Below are positions 24,782-33,880 of a DNA stretch of 37,652 nucleotides, one piece after another. Position numbers and translations under genes: made by a program. The stretch covers positions 1-37,652 of the forward strand of contig CANKWG010000001.1 of assembly GCA_947487325.1 (NCBI GenBank), read 5' to 3'. The number at the start of each line of letters is the position of its first letter. The stretch's first letter is position 1. Under the pieces are notes generated by a model that was not told the DNA's origin, searched no databases, and saw only the letters and a program-made list of their open reading frames with translations. The DNA is from Oxalobacteraceae bacterium. Its GTDB lineage: Bacteria > Pseudomonadota > Gammaproteobacteria > Burkholderiales > Burkholderiaceae_D.

Positions 24782-26083
24782 ATGAAGATCGCAGTGGTTG
24801 GCTCCGGAATCTCCGGACTTTCAGCAGCGTGGCAGCTGGCCCGCTCGGGACACGAAGTATCGCTGTATGAAGCCGGCGATTACTTTGGCGGTCACACAAA
24901 CACCGTGGACATCACCGTCGACGGCAAAACCTTTGGTGTGGACACGGGCTTTCTTGTTTTTAATCACCGCACCTATCCGAATCTAGTCCGGCTGTTTGAC
25001 GACATCAAAGTCAATACGTCAGCCAGCGACATGTCCTTCTCCTGCAAATTGCCACTCTCGGATCAGCCCGGTGCGCGCATGCTTGAATGGGCCGGCGCCA
25101 ATCTGAATACCGTGTTCGCGCAAAGGCGCAATCTGTTTAATCCGCGCTTCCTGCGAATGATCCGAGACATTCTGCGCTTCAATCGCGAAACGACACAGAT
25201 GGCACAAAGTGACCGCGCGATGGATGACATGCCGCTCGGTGATTTTCTTGCTCGACGCCAGTACAGCGCGGAGTTCCGCGACTGGTATCTGCTACCCATG
25301 GCGGGATGCATCTGGTCTTGTCCTACCGAGCAGATGCTCGCTTTTCCACTCGCAACTTTCGTGCGCTTCTGCCAGAACCATGGATTGATTCAGGTGAGCA
25401 ATCGGCCGCAATGGCACACCGTCACTGGTGGCGCTCGACATTACGTGGTTCAACTGCTCAAAGAGATCACGAACAAATACCTCAAGACACCGGTCAAATC
25501 CCTATCGCGTGTCGATCACGGCGCACAGACGCAAGTGAAAGTGGATTCCGCTATGGGCAGTCTCATGTACGATCAGGTCGTGCTGGCCTGCCACAGCGAT
25601 CAAAGTCTCGCGCTACTCAGCGATGCCAGCGCGGAAGAGAAAAAAATTCTTTCGGCGGTGGGCTATCAGCCCAACCACGCGGTACTTCACACTGACGCCA
25701 GCTGCCTGCCAGCACGCAAACAAGCCTGGTCCGCGTGGAACTACGAAAGTGCCGGCACACAAGAACCGCGCGTGTGCGTGCACTACCTTCTGAATATGCT
25801 CCAACCGCTGCCATGCAAGACCCCGGTGATCGTGTCACTCAACCCGCTGTCCGAACCGGATCCTGCGAGTGTGATGGGCCGTTTTGATTATGCGCACCCC
25901 GTATTTGACAGCGCCGCTATTGCTGCGCAACAGGCACTGCCCGGCATTCAGGGCGAGCGCAACACTTGGTTCGCGGGCGCGTGGACTGGCTACGGCTTCC
26001 ATGAAGACGGTCTCAAATCCGGCCTCTCGGTCGCCAGTGCCATCGAACAACAGGCGCAACAGCAGTCGCGCCGCGCCGCGTGA
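24782..26083 (+). CDS. FAD-dependent oxidoreductase (COG2907 amine-oxidase-like)
   Basis: This 433-residue flavoprotein starts with the dinucleotide-binding motif AVVGSGISGLSAAWQLARSG, an acidic strand end YEAGDYFGGHTNT, and VDTGFLVFNHRTYPNL. The C-terminal FAD motif is WFAGAWTGYGFHEDGLKSG. This is the COG2907 group, which is regularly encoded beside DUF1365 and CFA-like genes. By family knowledge it oxidises or desaturates a lipid chain; a relative, UfaD in Rhodobacter sphaeroides, takes part in furan fatty acid synthesis. The true substrate is not shown here. The start is ATG 24782, since upstream codons lack domain character. It is the first gene of an eight-gene plus-strand operon. Confidence 0.88.
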   Translation: MKIAVVGSGISGLSAAWQLARSGHEVSLYEAGDYFGGHTNTVDITVDGKTFGVDTGFLVFNHRTYPNLVRLFDDIKVNTSASDMSFSCKLPLSDQPGARMLEWAGANLNTVFAQRRNLFNPRFLRMIRDILRFNRETTQMAQSDRAMDDMPLGDFLARRQYSAEFRDWYLLPMAGCIWSCPTEQMLAFPLATFVRFCQNHGLIQVSNRPQWHTVTGGARHYVVQLLKEITNKYLKTPVKSLSRVDHGAQTQVKVDSAMGSLMYDQVVLACHSDQSLALLSDASAEEKKILSAVGYQPNHAVLHTDASCLPARKQAWSAWNYESAGTQEPRVCVHYLLNMLQPLPCKTPVIVSLNPLSEPDPASVMGRFDYAHPVFDSAAIAAQQALPGIQGERNTWFAGAWTGYGFHEDGLKSGLSVASAIEQQAQQQSRRAA

Positions 26084-26094
26084 CGGAGGCCGCC

Positions 26095-26889
26095 ATGCAC
26101 GATCTACCCAAGCAGGCGTTGTTAAGTATGGGTCGGGTAAGACACACCCGACTGCGTCCCGCGCAAAACACCTTCAGCTACGGTGTATTCACACTCATGC
26201 TGCCACTGCGTACCCTGGGTGATGCAGCGCTACCCAGTCGCTTGTGCTCACGCAATCGATTCAATGTGATGTCCTTTTACGATCGCGATCATGGCGATGG
26301 CGAAACACCTCTTTTACAGTGGATAGACCAATTACTCAAAAGCGAGCAGGTCGATGATGCCGATGGCGAGATCTGGCTGCAAACCTTTCCTCGAGTACTG
26401 GGCTATGTCTTCAATCCAGTCTCATTCTGGTACTGCCACCGAAGTAACGGCGAATTGCGTGCGATTATCTGCGAGGTCAACAACACCTTTGGCGAGCGTC
26501 ATTGCTATTTGCTGGACACCGGCGACGCGATGCCCTGGGGCGTGTCGCTAACTGCGAAAAAAGTATTTCATGTATCACCCTTCTGCGCCGTCGAAGGCAG
26601 TTATCGTTTTCGCTTTATGCGCACCACACAAACCATTGATGGTAAAGATATTGAGCGTATCGTGGCGCGGATTGACTATGACGATAACGAAGGTCCGTTG
26701 TTACTCACCAGCGTCTCTGGCGTGCTGTCACAACTCTCCAATGCCAGCGCTACCGAAGCCTGTCTGCGTCATCCGCTGATGACCTTCGGCGTGATTGCCC
26801 GCATTCATTGGCAGGCACTGCGACTCTTCATCAAGCGCGTCCCATTCTTCAGCAAACCTTTGCCACCTACTTCTTCATTGAGCCGATGA
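26095..26889 (+). CDS. DUF1365 family protein
   Basis: This 264-residue protein belongs to the DUF1365 family, found almost always between a COG2907 flavoprotein and a CFA-like methyltransferase; no reaction is assigned. Family segments are GRVRHTRLRPAQNTFSYGVF at the start, then YVFNPVSFWYCH, LRAIICEVNNTFGERHCYLL and KVFHVSPFCAVEGSYRFRF. ATG 26095 has GGAGG six bases upstream, which decides it over GTG 26080. Its stop overlaps the next ATG (ATGA), so the downstream methyltransferase is translationally coupled. Confidence 0.88.
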   Translation: MHDLPKQALLSMGRVRHTRLRPAQNTFSYGVFTLMLPLRTLGDAALPSRLCSRNRFNVMSFYDRDHGDGETPLLQWIDQLLKSEQVDDADGEIWLQTFPRVLGYVFNPVSFWYCHRSNGELRAIICEVNNTFGERHCYLLDTGDAMPWGVSLTAKKVFHVSPFCAVEGSYRFRFMRTTQTIDGKDIERIVARIDYDDNEGPLLLTSVSGVLSQLSNASATEACLRHPLMTFGVIARIHWQALRLFIKRVPFFSKPLPPTSSLSR

Positions 26890-28121
26890 ATAAACCACTA
26901 TCCCCCTCATGCGCCCTCAATGATGAAATTGCTGGCAGCTATCTTCAATCTGCCACGCTACCGACCCAAGCGCGCATCGTTCTCCAAATGCTGCGTCGAC
27001 TCGAGCATGGATCACTGCGGCTGAAATGTCCGGACGGCAATGTGCTGCATTTCGGTGATGACAGTAAGCCTGTCACTCTGACACTCGAGAGCTGGGAGCC
27101 ATGCATCGCCGTGATGAAATCGGGTGACATCGGATTTGCCGAGAGTTTCATCAGCCAGCAATGGCATACCGACGACCTCACGCGCCTGCTCATGCTGTTT
27201 ATCAAGAACCGGAATGCGCTTGAGACGGCTATTTATGGCACATGGTGGGGCAGTCTGGTCTACCGTATCCGCCACCTCTTCAACCGCAATTCGCGTTCCG
27301 GCAGTCGTCGCAATATTCACGCGCACTACGATATCGGCAATCGCTTTTACCGACTGTGGCTGGATCCGTCGATGACCTATTCGAGCGCGCTGTTTGCCAA
27401 TCCGGAGGCGACGCTGCAGGAAGCACAAACGGCCAAGTACGAACGTATCTATGACGAACTGCAAGTGAGTACCGGCAACCAAATTCTGGAAATTGGTTGT
27501 GGCTGGGGCGGCTTTGCCGAACTTGCTGCGAACCGCGGTGTACACCTCACGGGTCTAACGCTATCGACTGAACAACTGGAGTTTGCACAGAAACGCTTGC
27601 AGACTGCCGGGATGGCTGAACAGACCGAACTGAGGCTACAGGATTATCGTGATGCTGAAGGTGAATTTGATGCGATTGCATCGATCGAGATGTTCGAGGC
27701 GGTCGGAGAATCCTATTGGGATAGTTACTTCGAATGTGTTGCACAGCGACTGAAAACTGGTGGCCGAGCTTGCATACAAACCATTACGATCGATGATGCG
27801 CTATTCGAGCGCTATCGCAAAGGTACTGACTTCATTCAACAATATATTTTCCCCGGCGGCATGCTGCCATCACCTTCGGTTTTCCGTGCTCATGCCGAGC
27901 GCCATGGCCTGAAAGTCGTTAATGAACATGCCTTCGGTCTTGATTATGCGCGCACACTCGAGCTCTGGCATGCGGCGTTCATGGATACACTGGCCGAAGT
28001 AGAAGCACAGGGATTTGATCGTGCATTCATTCAAACCTGGCGCTTTTACTTGTCCTACTGTGAAGCAGGATTCCGTGCCGGCAGTATCGATCTGTATCAG
28101 TTCACACTGCAGAAACAGTGA
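26886..28121 (+). CDS. CFA-synthase-family S-adenosylmethionine lipid methyltransferase, atypical active site
   Basis: This 411-residue protein has the SAM motif ILEIGCGWGGF (200-210) and the CFA-synthase domain order. Canonical enzymes methylate phospholipid double bonds to cyclopropanes, using a bicarbonate held by residues that in E. coli are C139, E239, H266, I268 and Y317. Here the aligned residues are S167 (TYSSALF), E271 (MFEAVG), Q298 (CIQTI), I300 and Y354 (GLDYA). Two ligands are therefore changed. The enzyme may make methylated or furan-type fatty acids rather than, or as well as, cyclopropanes. ATG 26886 overlaps the previous stop; the next gene starts at its own stop (TGATG). Confidence 0.88.
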   Translation: MNKPLSPSCALNDEIAGSYLQSATLPTQARIVLQMLRRLEHGSLRLKCPDGNVLHFGDDSKPVTLTLESWEPCIAVMKSGDIGFAESFISQQWHTDDLTRLLMLFIKNRNALETAIYGTWWGSLVYRIRHLFNRNSRSGSRRNIHAHYDIGNRFYRLWLDPSMTYSSALFANPEATLQEAQTAKYERIYDELQVSTGNQILEIGCGWGGFAELAANRGVHLTGLTLSTEQLEFAQKRLQTAGMAEQTELRLQDYRDAEGEFDAIASIEMFEAVGESYWDSYFECVAQRLKTGGRACIQTITIDDALFERYRKGTDFIQQYIFPGGMLPSPSVFRAHAERHGLKVVNEHAFGLDYARTLELWHAAFMDTLAEVEAQGFDRAFIQTWRFYLSYCEAGFRAGSIDLYQFTLQKQ

Positions 28122-28669
28122 TGACAGCTATGTACCAACGAATTTTTCTTCTGGCACTGGTCGTATTCCTGCTGCCTCCGGCGGCACTCGCGCAATCATC
28201 TCCCGCCTATGTGCGGCAAGCACTGCCCGAATCCACGCTGGTGGGACAAGGTTTATATCGCTGGTTTGGTCTGAGCATCTACAAAGCGCGACTGTGGGGT
28301 GACAAAACAAAAGTCACCGCGGCGGGGTGGTCTGGTAGCCCTTTTGCTCTTGAACTTGAATACACGCGGACACTGTATGGCGAAAAAATTGCCATCGCCA
28401 GCATTGATGAAATCAAAAAACTCGGGATTGGCACGAATGCGCAGCATGATCAATGGCTGGCAGATATGAAAAAAATCTTCCCGAATGTGGAAGAAGGCCA
28501 ACAGCTTACGGGATTCTTTTCACCCGGTCAGCCGTCGCGCTTTTTTTTAAATGGCGGATCCATTGGTGAAATTGCCGATCCAGAATTCGGCCCTGCATTT
28601 TTTGGTATCTGGTTACACCCAAAAACGTCTGCGCCGAAACTGCGTCAGCTTTTACTGGGCACGAAATGA
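28121..28669 (+). CDS. Exported chalcone-isomerase-like protein
   Basis: This 182-residue protein has a signal peptide (hydrophobic about 8-20, ending ALAQSS) and a chalcone-isomerase-like fold. Motifs are LVGQGLYRWFGLSIYKARLW near the start, FALELEYTRTLYGEKIA, and GPAFFGIWLHPKTSAPKLRQ at the end. In bacteria such proteins are thought to bind fatty acids, not flavonoids. Its setting among lipid-modifying genes fits that. The ATG at 28121 overlaps the previous TGA by one base, indicating coupled translation. Confidence 0.85.
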   Translation: MTAMYQRIFLLALVVFLLPPAALAQSSPAYVRQALPESTLVGQGLYRWFGLSIYKARLWGDKTKVTAAGWSGSPFALELEYTRTLYGEKIAIASIDEIKKLGIGTNAQHDQWLADMKKIFPNVEEGQQLTGFFSPGQPSRFFLNGGSIGEIADPEFGPAFFGIWLHPKTSAPKLRQLLLGTK

Positions 28670-28704
28670 CTGGATGCTACGTTGATTAGGCAGAGAAATT
28701 CCGA

Positions 28705-29943
28705 ATGACATTCTCCTTCAGGGATTTGCTTGCCTACGGCTTGTTCGGGTTGCCACTCTCGCTGCTGGCACTGCCTGTGTATGTGATGGTGCCGCAGCTG
28801 TATGCGGGCACGCTGGGGTTATCGCTGACCGCCGTCGGCAGCCTGTTGCTGGCAGCGCGATTGTTTGACGCTTTCATTGATCCTGCGCTGGGTGGCTGGA
28901 TGGACAGAGCGGCGCTGACGCGGGGTCATGCCGGCTTTGTGTTGATGTCACTGGTGCCGCTGAGCGCCGGTTATCTGGCGCTGTTTCATCCGCCGATGAT
29001 GTCGACGGATCAATTGTATCTGTGGTTCGGTTTGAGCTTGCTGGTGGTTTACGTCGGCTTCAGCATGGCAACGATTGCACATAACAGCTGGGGTGCGAGC
29101 CTCACGCAGCAGCGCGGCGAACGCGCACGATTGACAGCAACGCGTGAAGCCTGCGCACTGGCGGGTGTAGTGGTGGCGGGAGCACTACCGATGGTTAGCG
29201 GCATGGCTGGGTTAACGGTCGTTTTTATCTTGCTGCTGGCGGTCACGGCTTTTGTGCTGCTGCGCTTTGCGCCGCGCGCGTTGGTGCGCACGGCAGAGGA
29301 TGCGCCAGCACACTCGGTCATGCTGCCTCTGCGTGACCGACAGTTTCGCTGGCTCCTTGCCGTGTTCGCCGTCAATGGGATTGCGGCTGCGATACCCGCC
29401 ACGCTGTTCATGTTTTTTGCATCAGATGGACTGCAGCTACCGGAATATGCCGGCTTGTTTCTGGTGCTGTATTTCTTTGCCGCCGCACTGGCTTTGCCCG
29501 GCTGGGCGAAGCTGGCTTCACGTGTCGGTGAAGCCAGTGCCTGGCTGATAGGCATGGTGCTTGCCGTGAGTGCTTTCGTGTGGACTGCACAGCTTGAAAG
29601 TGGCGCGCTGGTGTCATTTGCCGTGATTTGTGTGCTTTCTGGCGCAGCACTGGGTGCAGATCTGGCCTTACCGCCAGCCTTGCTGGCCGGTGTGATAGGC
29701 GCGGCAGGACATAGCGGCCAACGCGAAGGCGCGTATTTCGGGCTTTGGAGCTGGATGACCAAGCTCAACTTGGCGCTGGCTGCAGGTATCTCACTGCCCT
29801 TGTTGGATTGGCTTGGTTATGCGCCCGGTCATGCAAGTGAGGAAGGATTACGCGCATTGGTGATCGGGTATGCGTTACTACCGTGTGGACTGAAAGTGTG
29901 TGCGGGATTGCTGTTGTGGCGCTCACCGCTGAAGCAAGTATGA
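28705..29943 (+). CDS. MFS transporter (GPH/MelB-like)
   Basis: This 412-residue protein with about twelve hydrophobic helices resembles the glycoside-pentoside-hexuronide cation symporter branch (COG2211). Features are YGLFGLPLSLLALPVYVMVP at the start, RLFDAFIDPALGGWMDR as the loop 2-3 motif, and GERARLTATREACAL. Members encoded in COG2907/DUF1365 clusters carry no known sugar. A lipid or lipid-precursor substrate is only an inference from neighbours. It follows the chalcone-isomerase-like gene by 35 bp. Confidence 0.85.
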   Translation: MTFSFRDLLAYGLFGLPLSLLALPVYVMVPQLYAGTLGLSLTAVGSLLLAARLFDAFIDPALGGWMDRAALTRGHAGFVLMSLVPLSAGYLALFHPPMMSTDQLYLWFGLSLLVVYVGFSMATIAHNSWGASLTQQRGERARLTATREACALAGVVVAGALPMVSGMAGLTVVFILLLAVTAFVLLRFAPRALVRTAEDAPAHSVMLPLRDRQFRWLLAVFAVNGIAAAIPATLFMFFASDGLQLPEYAGLFLVLYFFAAALALPGWAKLASRVGEASAWLIGMVLAVSAFVWTAQLESGALVSFAVICVLSGAALGADLALPPALLAGVIGAAGHSGQREGAYFGLWSWMTKLNLALAAGISLPLLDWLGYAPGHASEEGLRALVIGYALLPCGLKVCAGLLLWRSPLKQV

Positions 29944-30002
29944 AGCTGAGATGTGAAATAAAACGCGGGACAACACCAGAATGAAAACTATGGAGATGGA
30001 TT

Positions 30003-30542
30003 GTGAATGCATGGATACGATCAATCAGCCTTGCGCTGGTAATCTCAGTGGCTGGCTGCGGAGCAACAATGACGCCCGCTGATTACGCTGGCGAGCAGCC
30101 GGCGCTCGACCTGAAAACCTATTTCAACGGCACCGTGGATGCCTGGGGTATGTTTCAGGATCGCTCTGGCAAAGTCATCAAGCGCTTCACTGTGGTGATG
30201 CATTGCACTTGGGATGGCGACACGGGCACACTGGATGAAGATTTCACCTACTCAGATGGCACCACGCAAAAACGCGTATGGACGCTCAAGAAAGTGGGCG
30301 AGAACCGCTACATCGGCACCGCAGGTGATGTGATCGGTGAGGCCGATGGCACGGTCGGTGGCAACACACTGAACTGGAAGTATGTGCTGGCGCTCCCAGT
30401 GGATGGCAAGGTTTATCACGTTAATTTCGATGACTGGATGTACCAGATGGACGAGAACGTGATGCTCAACCGCGCGGTCATGAGCAAGTTCGGCATACGG
30501 CTGGGTGAAGTCACTCTGTCATTTCGAAAAAGGCCTCAGTGA
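30003..30542 (+). CDS. DUF3833 family lipoprotein
   Basis: This 179-residue protein has a lipoprotein signal (MNAWIRSISLALVISVAGC), with Cys19 as the likely acylated residue. The rest matches the lipocalin-like DUF3833 family: LDLKTYFNGTVDAWGMFQDR, DFTYSDGTTQKRVWTLKKVG, and the end KFGIRLGEVTLSFRK. The family is found with SDR and MFS genes in this type of operon and may bind a lipid. GTG 30003 is chosen because GGAG lies about seven bases upstream. Its stop overlaps the next start (TGATG). Confidence 0.87.
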   Translation: MNAWIRSISLALVISVAGCGATMTPADYAGEQPALDLKTYFNGTVDAWGMFQDRSGKVIKRFTVVMHCTWDGDTGTLDEDFTYSDGTTQKRVWTLKKVGENRYIGTAGDVIGEADGTVGGNTLNWKYVLALPVDGKVYHVNFDDWMYQMDENVMLNRAVMSKFGIRLGEVTLSFRKRPQ

Positions 30543-31387
30543 TGATCCAAGCTCCGCACGCAAAGCGGGTGCTAGACGCGCCGACGATGCTGTATGAAAC
30601 GGCAGACCGCGGCATGAATCGGCGCATCCGGGACTGGCGCGGCGCGCGAGTGTGGATCATTGGTGCATCGACAGGCATCGGTGCGGAGACGGCCAAGCTG
30701 CTGCTCGAGAAAGGCGCGCACGTCGCGATCTCGGCGCGCAAAGCGGACACGCTGCAACAAATAGCAGACAAACATCCACAAGCGCTGGTACTGCCACTGG
30801 ATGTGACAGAGCATGCGCAGGTCATGGCCGCGCGCGATCAGCTGCTCGCCCAATGGGGTGGACTGGATCTGATGCTGATTGTGGCCGGCGCCTACAATGA
30901 AATGCGTGTCGATACTTTTGATATGGGGGTCGTGAATCAACTCCTGGACGTCAATCTTCGCGGCGTGTTTCACTGCATTGATGCAATGCTGCCGATTTTG
31001 CTCGACCAGAAAAGCGGTGGTGGCGGGATCGGCATCGTGTCATCGGTCGCTGGCTACTCGGGTTTACCCAAGGCGCTGGTATATGGCCCGACCAAGGCGG
31101 CGCTGATCAATCTATGCGAATCACTGTACTTTGATCTGCATCCGCGCGGGCATGCGGTGTATATGATTAATCCGGGTTTCGTTGCCACACCGGCGACTGC
31201 AAACAATGACTTTGTCATGCCGGGGCTGATCAGTGCTGGACAGGCAGCACAAGAAATTGTCCGAGGGATGGAAAAAGGCGTCTTCCATATTCACTTCCCC
31301 AAAGGCTTTACGAACTGGCTGAGAGCGGCGAGGCTACTACCCTATCGCTGGTATTTTTCACTGATCCACAAAGTGACTGGTCTATGA
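30542..31387 (+). CDS. Short-chain dehydrogenase/reductase (SDR)
   Basis: This 281-residue NAD(P)-dependent oxidoreductase has the Rossmann motif VWIIGASTGIGAETAKLL, the NAG-like motif changed to VAGAYNE, a catalytic Ser in VSSVAGYSG and the YGPTK catalytic Tyr/Lys pair. Substrate is unknown; the operon suggests a lipid-derived aldehyde or ketone. ATG 30542 overlaps the previous stop by one base, and the 3' end overlaps the next ATG (ATGA). A longer-than-usual N-terminus of about 35 residues precedes the Rossmann fold. Confidence 0.9.
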   Translation: MIQAPHAKRVLDAPTMLYETADRGMNRRIRDWRGARVWIIGASTGIGAETAKLLLEKGAHVAISARKADTLQQIADKHPQALVLPLDVTEHAQVMAARDQLLAQWGGLDLMLIVAGAYNEMRVDTFDMGVVNQLLDVNLRGVFHCIDAMLPILLDQKSGGGGIGIVSSVAGYSGLPKALVYGPTKAALINLCESLYFDLHPRGHAVYMINPGFVATPATANNDFVMPGLISAGQAAQEIVRGMEKGVFHIHFPKGFTNWLRAARLLPYRWYFSLIHKVTGL

Positions 31388-31815
31388 ATCACGAAGACGC
31401 CCTGAAAAAACTTATCCTGTTTTTTGAAACGATTGAGGCGGGCAAGATCGACCAGTTAGCCGAGGTTTATACCGAGGATGTGTTTTTCAAAGATCCCTTC
31501 AATGAAGTGCATGGGCTCCCTGAAGTTGTGCGTATTTTTTCGCACATGTTCGAACAGGTCGATAGTCCGCGTTTTGTCGTGACAAGTCACGTACTGCAAG
31601 GCGATCAGGCATTTCTGACTTGGGATTTTCTGTTTCGCATGAAACGCTTTTCTGCGGCAGAGCAATGCATACGAGGCGCCACGCATCTTCGCTTCGGCTC
31701 CGACGGCAAGGCAAACTTCCATCGCGATTACTGGGACGCCGCAGAAGAGCTCTATGAAAAACTGCCGTTGCTGGGTTCCCTAATGCGCGGCTTGAAACGA
31801 CTGGCGCGCAGATAA
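31384..31815 (+). CDS. NTF2/SnoaL-like protein
   Basis: This 143-residue protein belongs to the nuclear transport factor 2-like fold, a cone-shaped pocket used by isomerases, dehydratases and binding proteins. Features are LILFFETIEAGKIDQLAEVY, VFFKDPFNEVHG and the C-terminal HFHRDYWDAAEELYEKLP-like segment (here NFHRDYWDAAEELYEKLP). It ends the operon and overlaps the SDR gene by four bases. It may act on the SDR's product or substrate, but no activity is visible. Confidence 0.85.
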   Translation: MNHEDALKKLILFFETIEAGKIDQLAEVYTEDVFFKDPFNEVHGLPEVVRIFSHMFEQVDSPRFVVTSHVLQGDQAFLTWDFLFRMKRFSAAEQCIRGATHLRFGSDGKANFHRDYWDAAEELYEKLPLLGSLMRGLKRLARR

Positions 31816-31899
31816 GCACTTCGATCAAATCAGGCCAGCTAACGCGGGGCACCTGTTTTCGTGATCGCTGCACTGGTCTTGACTGAGAGACTGAATCAT

Positions 31900-32487
31900 T
31901 TACGTCTTGGAGTTTTTCGCTTCGCGCGCGGTGGTGGTTTTTTTTGTCGTCCCTGCCGCCTTCTTTTTTGCCGCAGTTTTCTTGCTAGCCGTTTTCTTGC
32001 TGACAGTTTTCTTCGCCGGCGTCACGACCTGATTGACTGCCTGAGCAAACTGATCCTGTACCGTATTCCACCACAAAGCCGAGTTGGCGAACTGCGCTGC
32101 GATTGCCGCCGTGTCTGGCATTCCTGACGCGGATTTGTCCGTCTTGTCAGCAGATTTTTCAAATGGCGACTCGAACTCCGACTTGCTCTCCGCCGTGGGT
32201 CGGCTGGTACCTGCATGCGAAAAACTCTGGCCCATCGCATGAATCGCAGACAGGGTTGCGCTCTGGACTTCCAGCGTCTGTATTGTGGTGCGCAACATGT
32301 TCATGTTCATTTGCAACCAGGACTCGACGGCCTTGAGATCGGTAATTTGTTTGTTGATGTCATCGGGTGACATTGACGGCATTGACATGCCGGGTATTTT
32401 CATCGCACCCCACATATTGCGCACGAATTCGAGGGTATCGTTCATCGCGCCGGCTCCCGGCAAACCATCCATGTTGTTGCTGGACAT
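31900..32487 (-). CDS. phaM: PhaM-type PHA granule regulatory protein
   Basis: PhaM activates PHA synthase and tethers polyhydroxyalkanoate granules to DNA in Ralstonia-type bacteria. The 195-residue protein has the family N-terminus MNDTLEFVRNMWGAMKIPG and DDINKQITDLKAVESWLQMN. A variable middle ends in ANSALWWNTVQDQFAQAV. The C-terminus is Lys/Ala/Thr-rich and histone-like (KKTVSKKTASKKTAAKKK), probably binding DNA. GGGAG lies upstream of ATG 32487. It suggests the organism stores PHB. Convergent with the NTF2-like gene. Confidence 0.88.
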   Translation of the reverse strand: MSSNNMDGLPGAGAMNDTLEFVRNMWGAMKIPGMSMPSMSPDDINKQITDLKAVESWLQMNMNMLRTTIQTLEVQSATLSAIHAMGQSFSHAGTSRPTAESKSEFESPFEKSADKTDKSASGMPDTAAIAAQFANSALWWNTVQDQFAQAVNQVVTPAKKTVSKKTASKKTAAKKKAAGTTKKTTTAREAKNSKT

Positions 32488-32640
32488 TACGCATCTCCCA
32501 AAGCGGTACCATCAGAACGGCTGATGCCATCCTTTTCAGCAAAAGAGTAACAGATCGGATGATGTTGACCCGACCCGAATGATTCTGTGCGGCGCTAAAT
32601 CAAACAAGCACACTCAATTTGACACCGGTAAACTAGCGAT

Positions 32641-33840
32641 ATGTCCGTGCGTGACCCATTCCCTTATTCGCTGCTGCCATCCGGTCGAAAAGCCGGATTT
32701 GTGCTGCTGGTTCTTCTCTTCTCTCTGCTGGCGCATCTGTTCATTATTCAATGGGCAAAAGACAGTCTTGCACTGGTATCGCTGCTTGAGGATGATGAAG
32801 AGGATTTAATTCAGGTCACGCTGCAGACGATAACAAGATCTCAACCCCCAGAACCAACGCCGCGCCAGCCACCACCCCCGTTGTCCAGCCCTGAAAAATC
32901 ACCACCGCTCTTGCCCGAGGCCCCGGCGACAAGCCCACCGCCGATCGAGCGCGAGGCTATAGCCCCTGCAGCCCCCGTCGTCACCGGGCCACTGGTCGCC
33001 ACGCCGGATCCCATGGCCACACCCGTCGAGACTGTAATTGAAGCGCCAGCGACGAGCGCCACTGCGACACCGGAACCGATACCATCACCGCCGCACACAA
33101 ATTCCACACGAACGGATGGGCAAACTACAGCAGCCCCCACAGCAGCGCCCCCACCAGCAGCCACTAGCGAGATGCCGCCCTTGTTTTCGCGGGTCAGCCT
33201 GCCGCCCTCCGCTGATCTCAGCTATGACGCGCTTGCGATCAAAGGCAGCAGCAAGGTTGAGGGGCGGGGTCTAGTTAAGTGGGTGCAGGACGGTCGACAG
33301 TACTCGATCACCGGCGAAGCATCGGTATTGTTTTTATCTGTACTCAGCTACCGGAGCGAAGGTCGCCTCGGCGAGGTGGGTATCCTGCCAGAGCTTTATA
33401 CAGAAAAGCGATTGGGAAAGTCTTCGACCAATACGCATTTTCATCGCGAGCGCCAGACGATCAGTTTCTCGGCCTCGACCAACAACTACCCCGTCAAGGG
33501 CGGTGAACAGGATCGCGGCAGCGTGTTCTGGCAGCTAGCCGGTCTGGCGCGCGGCAATCCTGAAAAAATCCAAGCGGGCTTGTCATTCGAACTGGTCATT
33601 GCCGGTAGCCGCACCGCCGATCCGTGGCGCGTGACGGTACATGGAACTGAATCGATCACACTAGGTCAAGGCCGAACCGATGCCTGGCATATGAGCTTGG
33701 TGAGGCCTGACGGCGGTACCGACTACCAGCTCGAGGTCTGGGTCGCACCCGAACAGGACTGGTACCCAGTCAAAATTATGTATGCGGATCGCAAGGGAAC
33801 ATCGCTTGGGTTAACCTTGTCGAAAATTGAAAAAAAATGA
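32641..33840 (+). CDS. DUF3108 protein with membrane anchor and proline-rich linker
   Basis: This 399-residue protein has an N-terminal membrane helix (about 18-38), then a Pro/Ala/Thr-rich stretch to about 190 (PPEPTPRQPPPPLSSPEKSP and similar) like the spacer of TonB. A C-terminal DUF3108 domain follows, with YSITGEASVLFLSVLSYRSEG, NYPVKGGEQDRGSVFWQLAG and LEVWVAPEQDWYPVKI. The layout suggests a periplasm-spanning protein anchored in the inner membrane. The function is unknown. The next gene encodes a second DUF3108 domain with a cleavable-type signal instead. Confidence 0.82.
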   Translation: MSVRDPFPYSLLPSGRKAGFVLLVLLFSLLAHLFIIQWAKDSLALVSLLEDDEEDLIQVTLQTITRSQPPEPTPRQPPPPLSSPEKSPPLLPEAPATSPPPIEREAIAPAAPVVTGPLVATPDPMATPVETVIEAPATSATATPEPIPSPPHTNSTRTDGQTTAAPTAAPPPAATSEMPPLFSRVSLPPSADLSYDALAIKGSSKVEGRGLVKWVQDGRQYSITGEASVLFLSVLSYRSEGRLGEVGILPELYTEKRLGKSSTNTHFHRERQTISFSASTNNYPVKGGEQDRGSVFWQLAGLARGNPEKIQAGLSFELVIAGSRTADPWRVTVHGTESITLGQGRTDAWHMSLVRPDGGTDYQLEVWVAPEQDWYPVKIMYADRKGTSLGLTLSKIEKK

Positions 33841-33880
33841 ACATCAAAATACCTACGCTCTCAGTTAAAGAAAAAACACG

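Noticed and set aside
32619..32634. TTGACA upstream of the first DUF3108 gene as a promoter
   Set aside because: The matching -10 position would fall inside the coding sequence, and no TATAAT-like hexamer is found at usable spacing.
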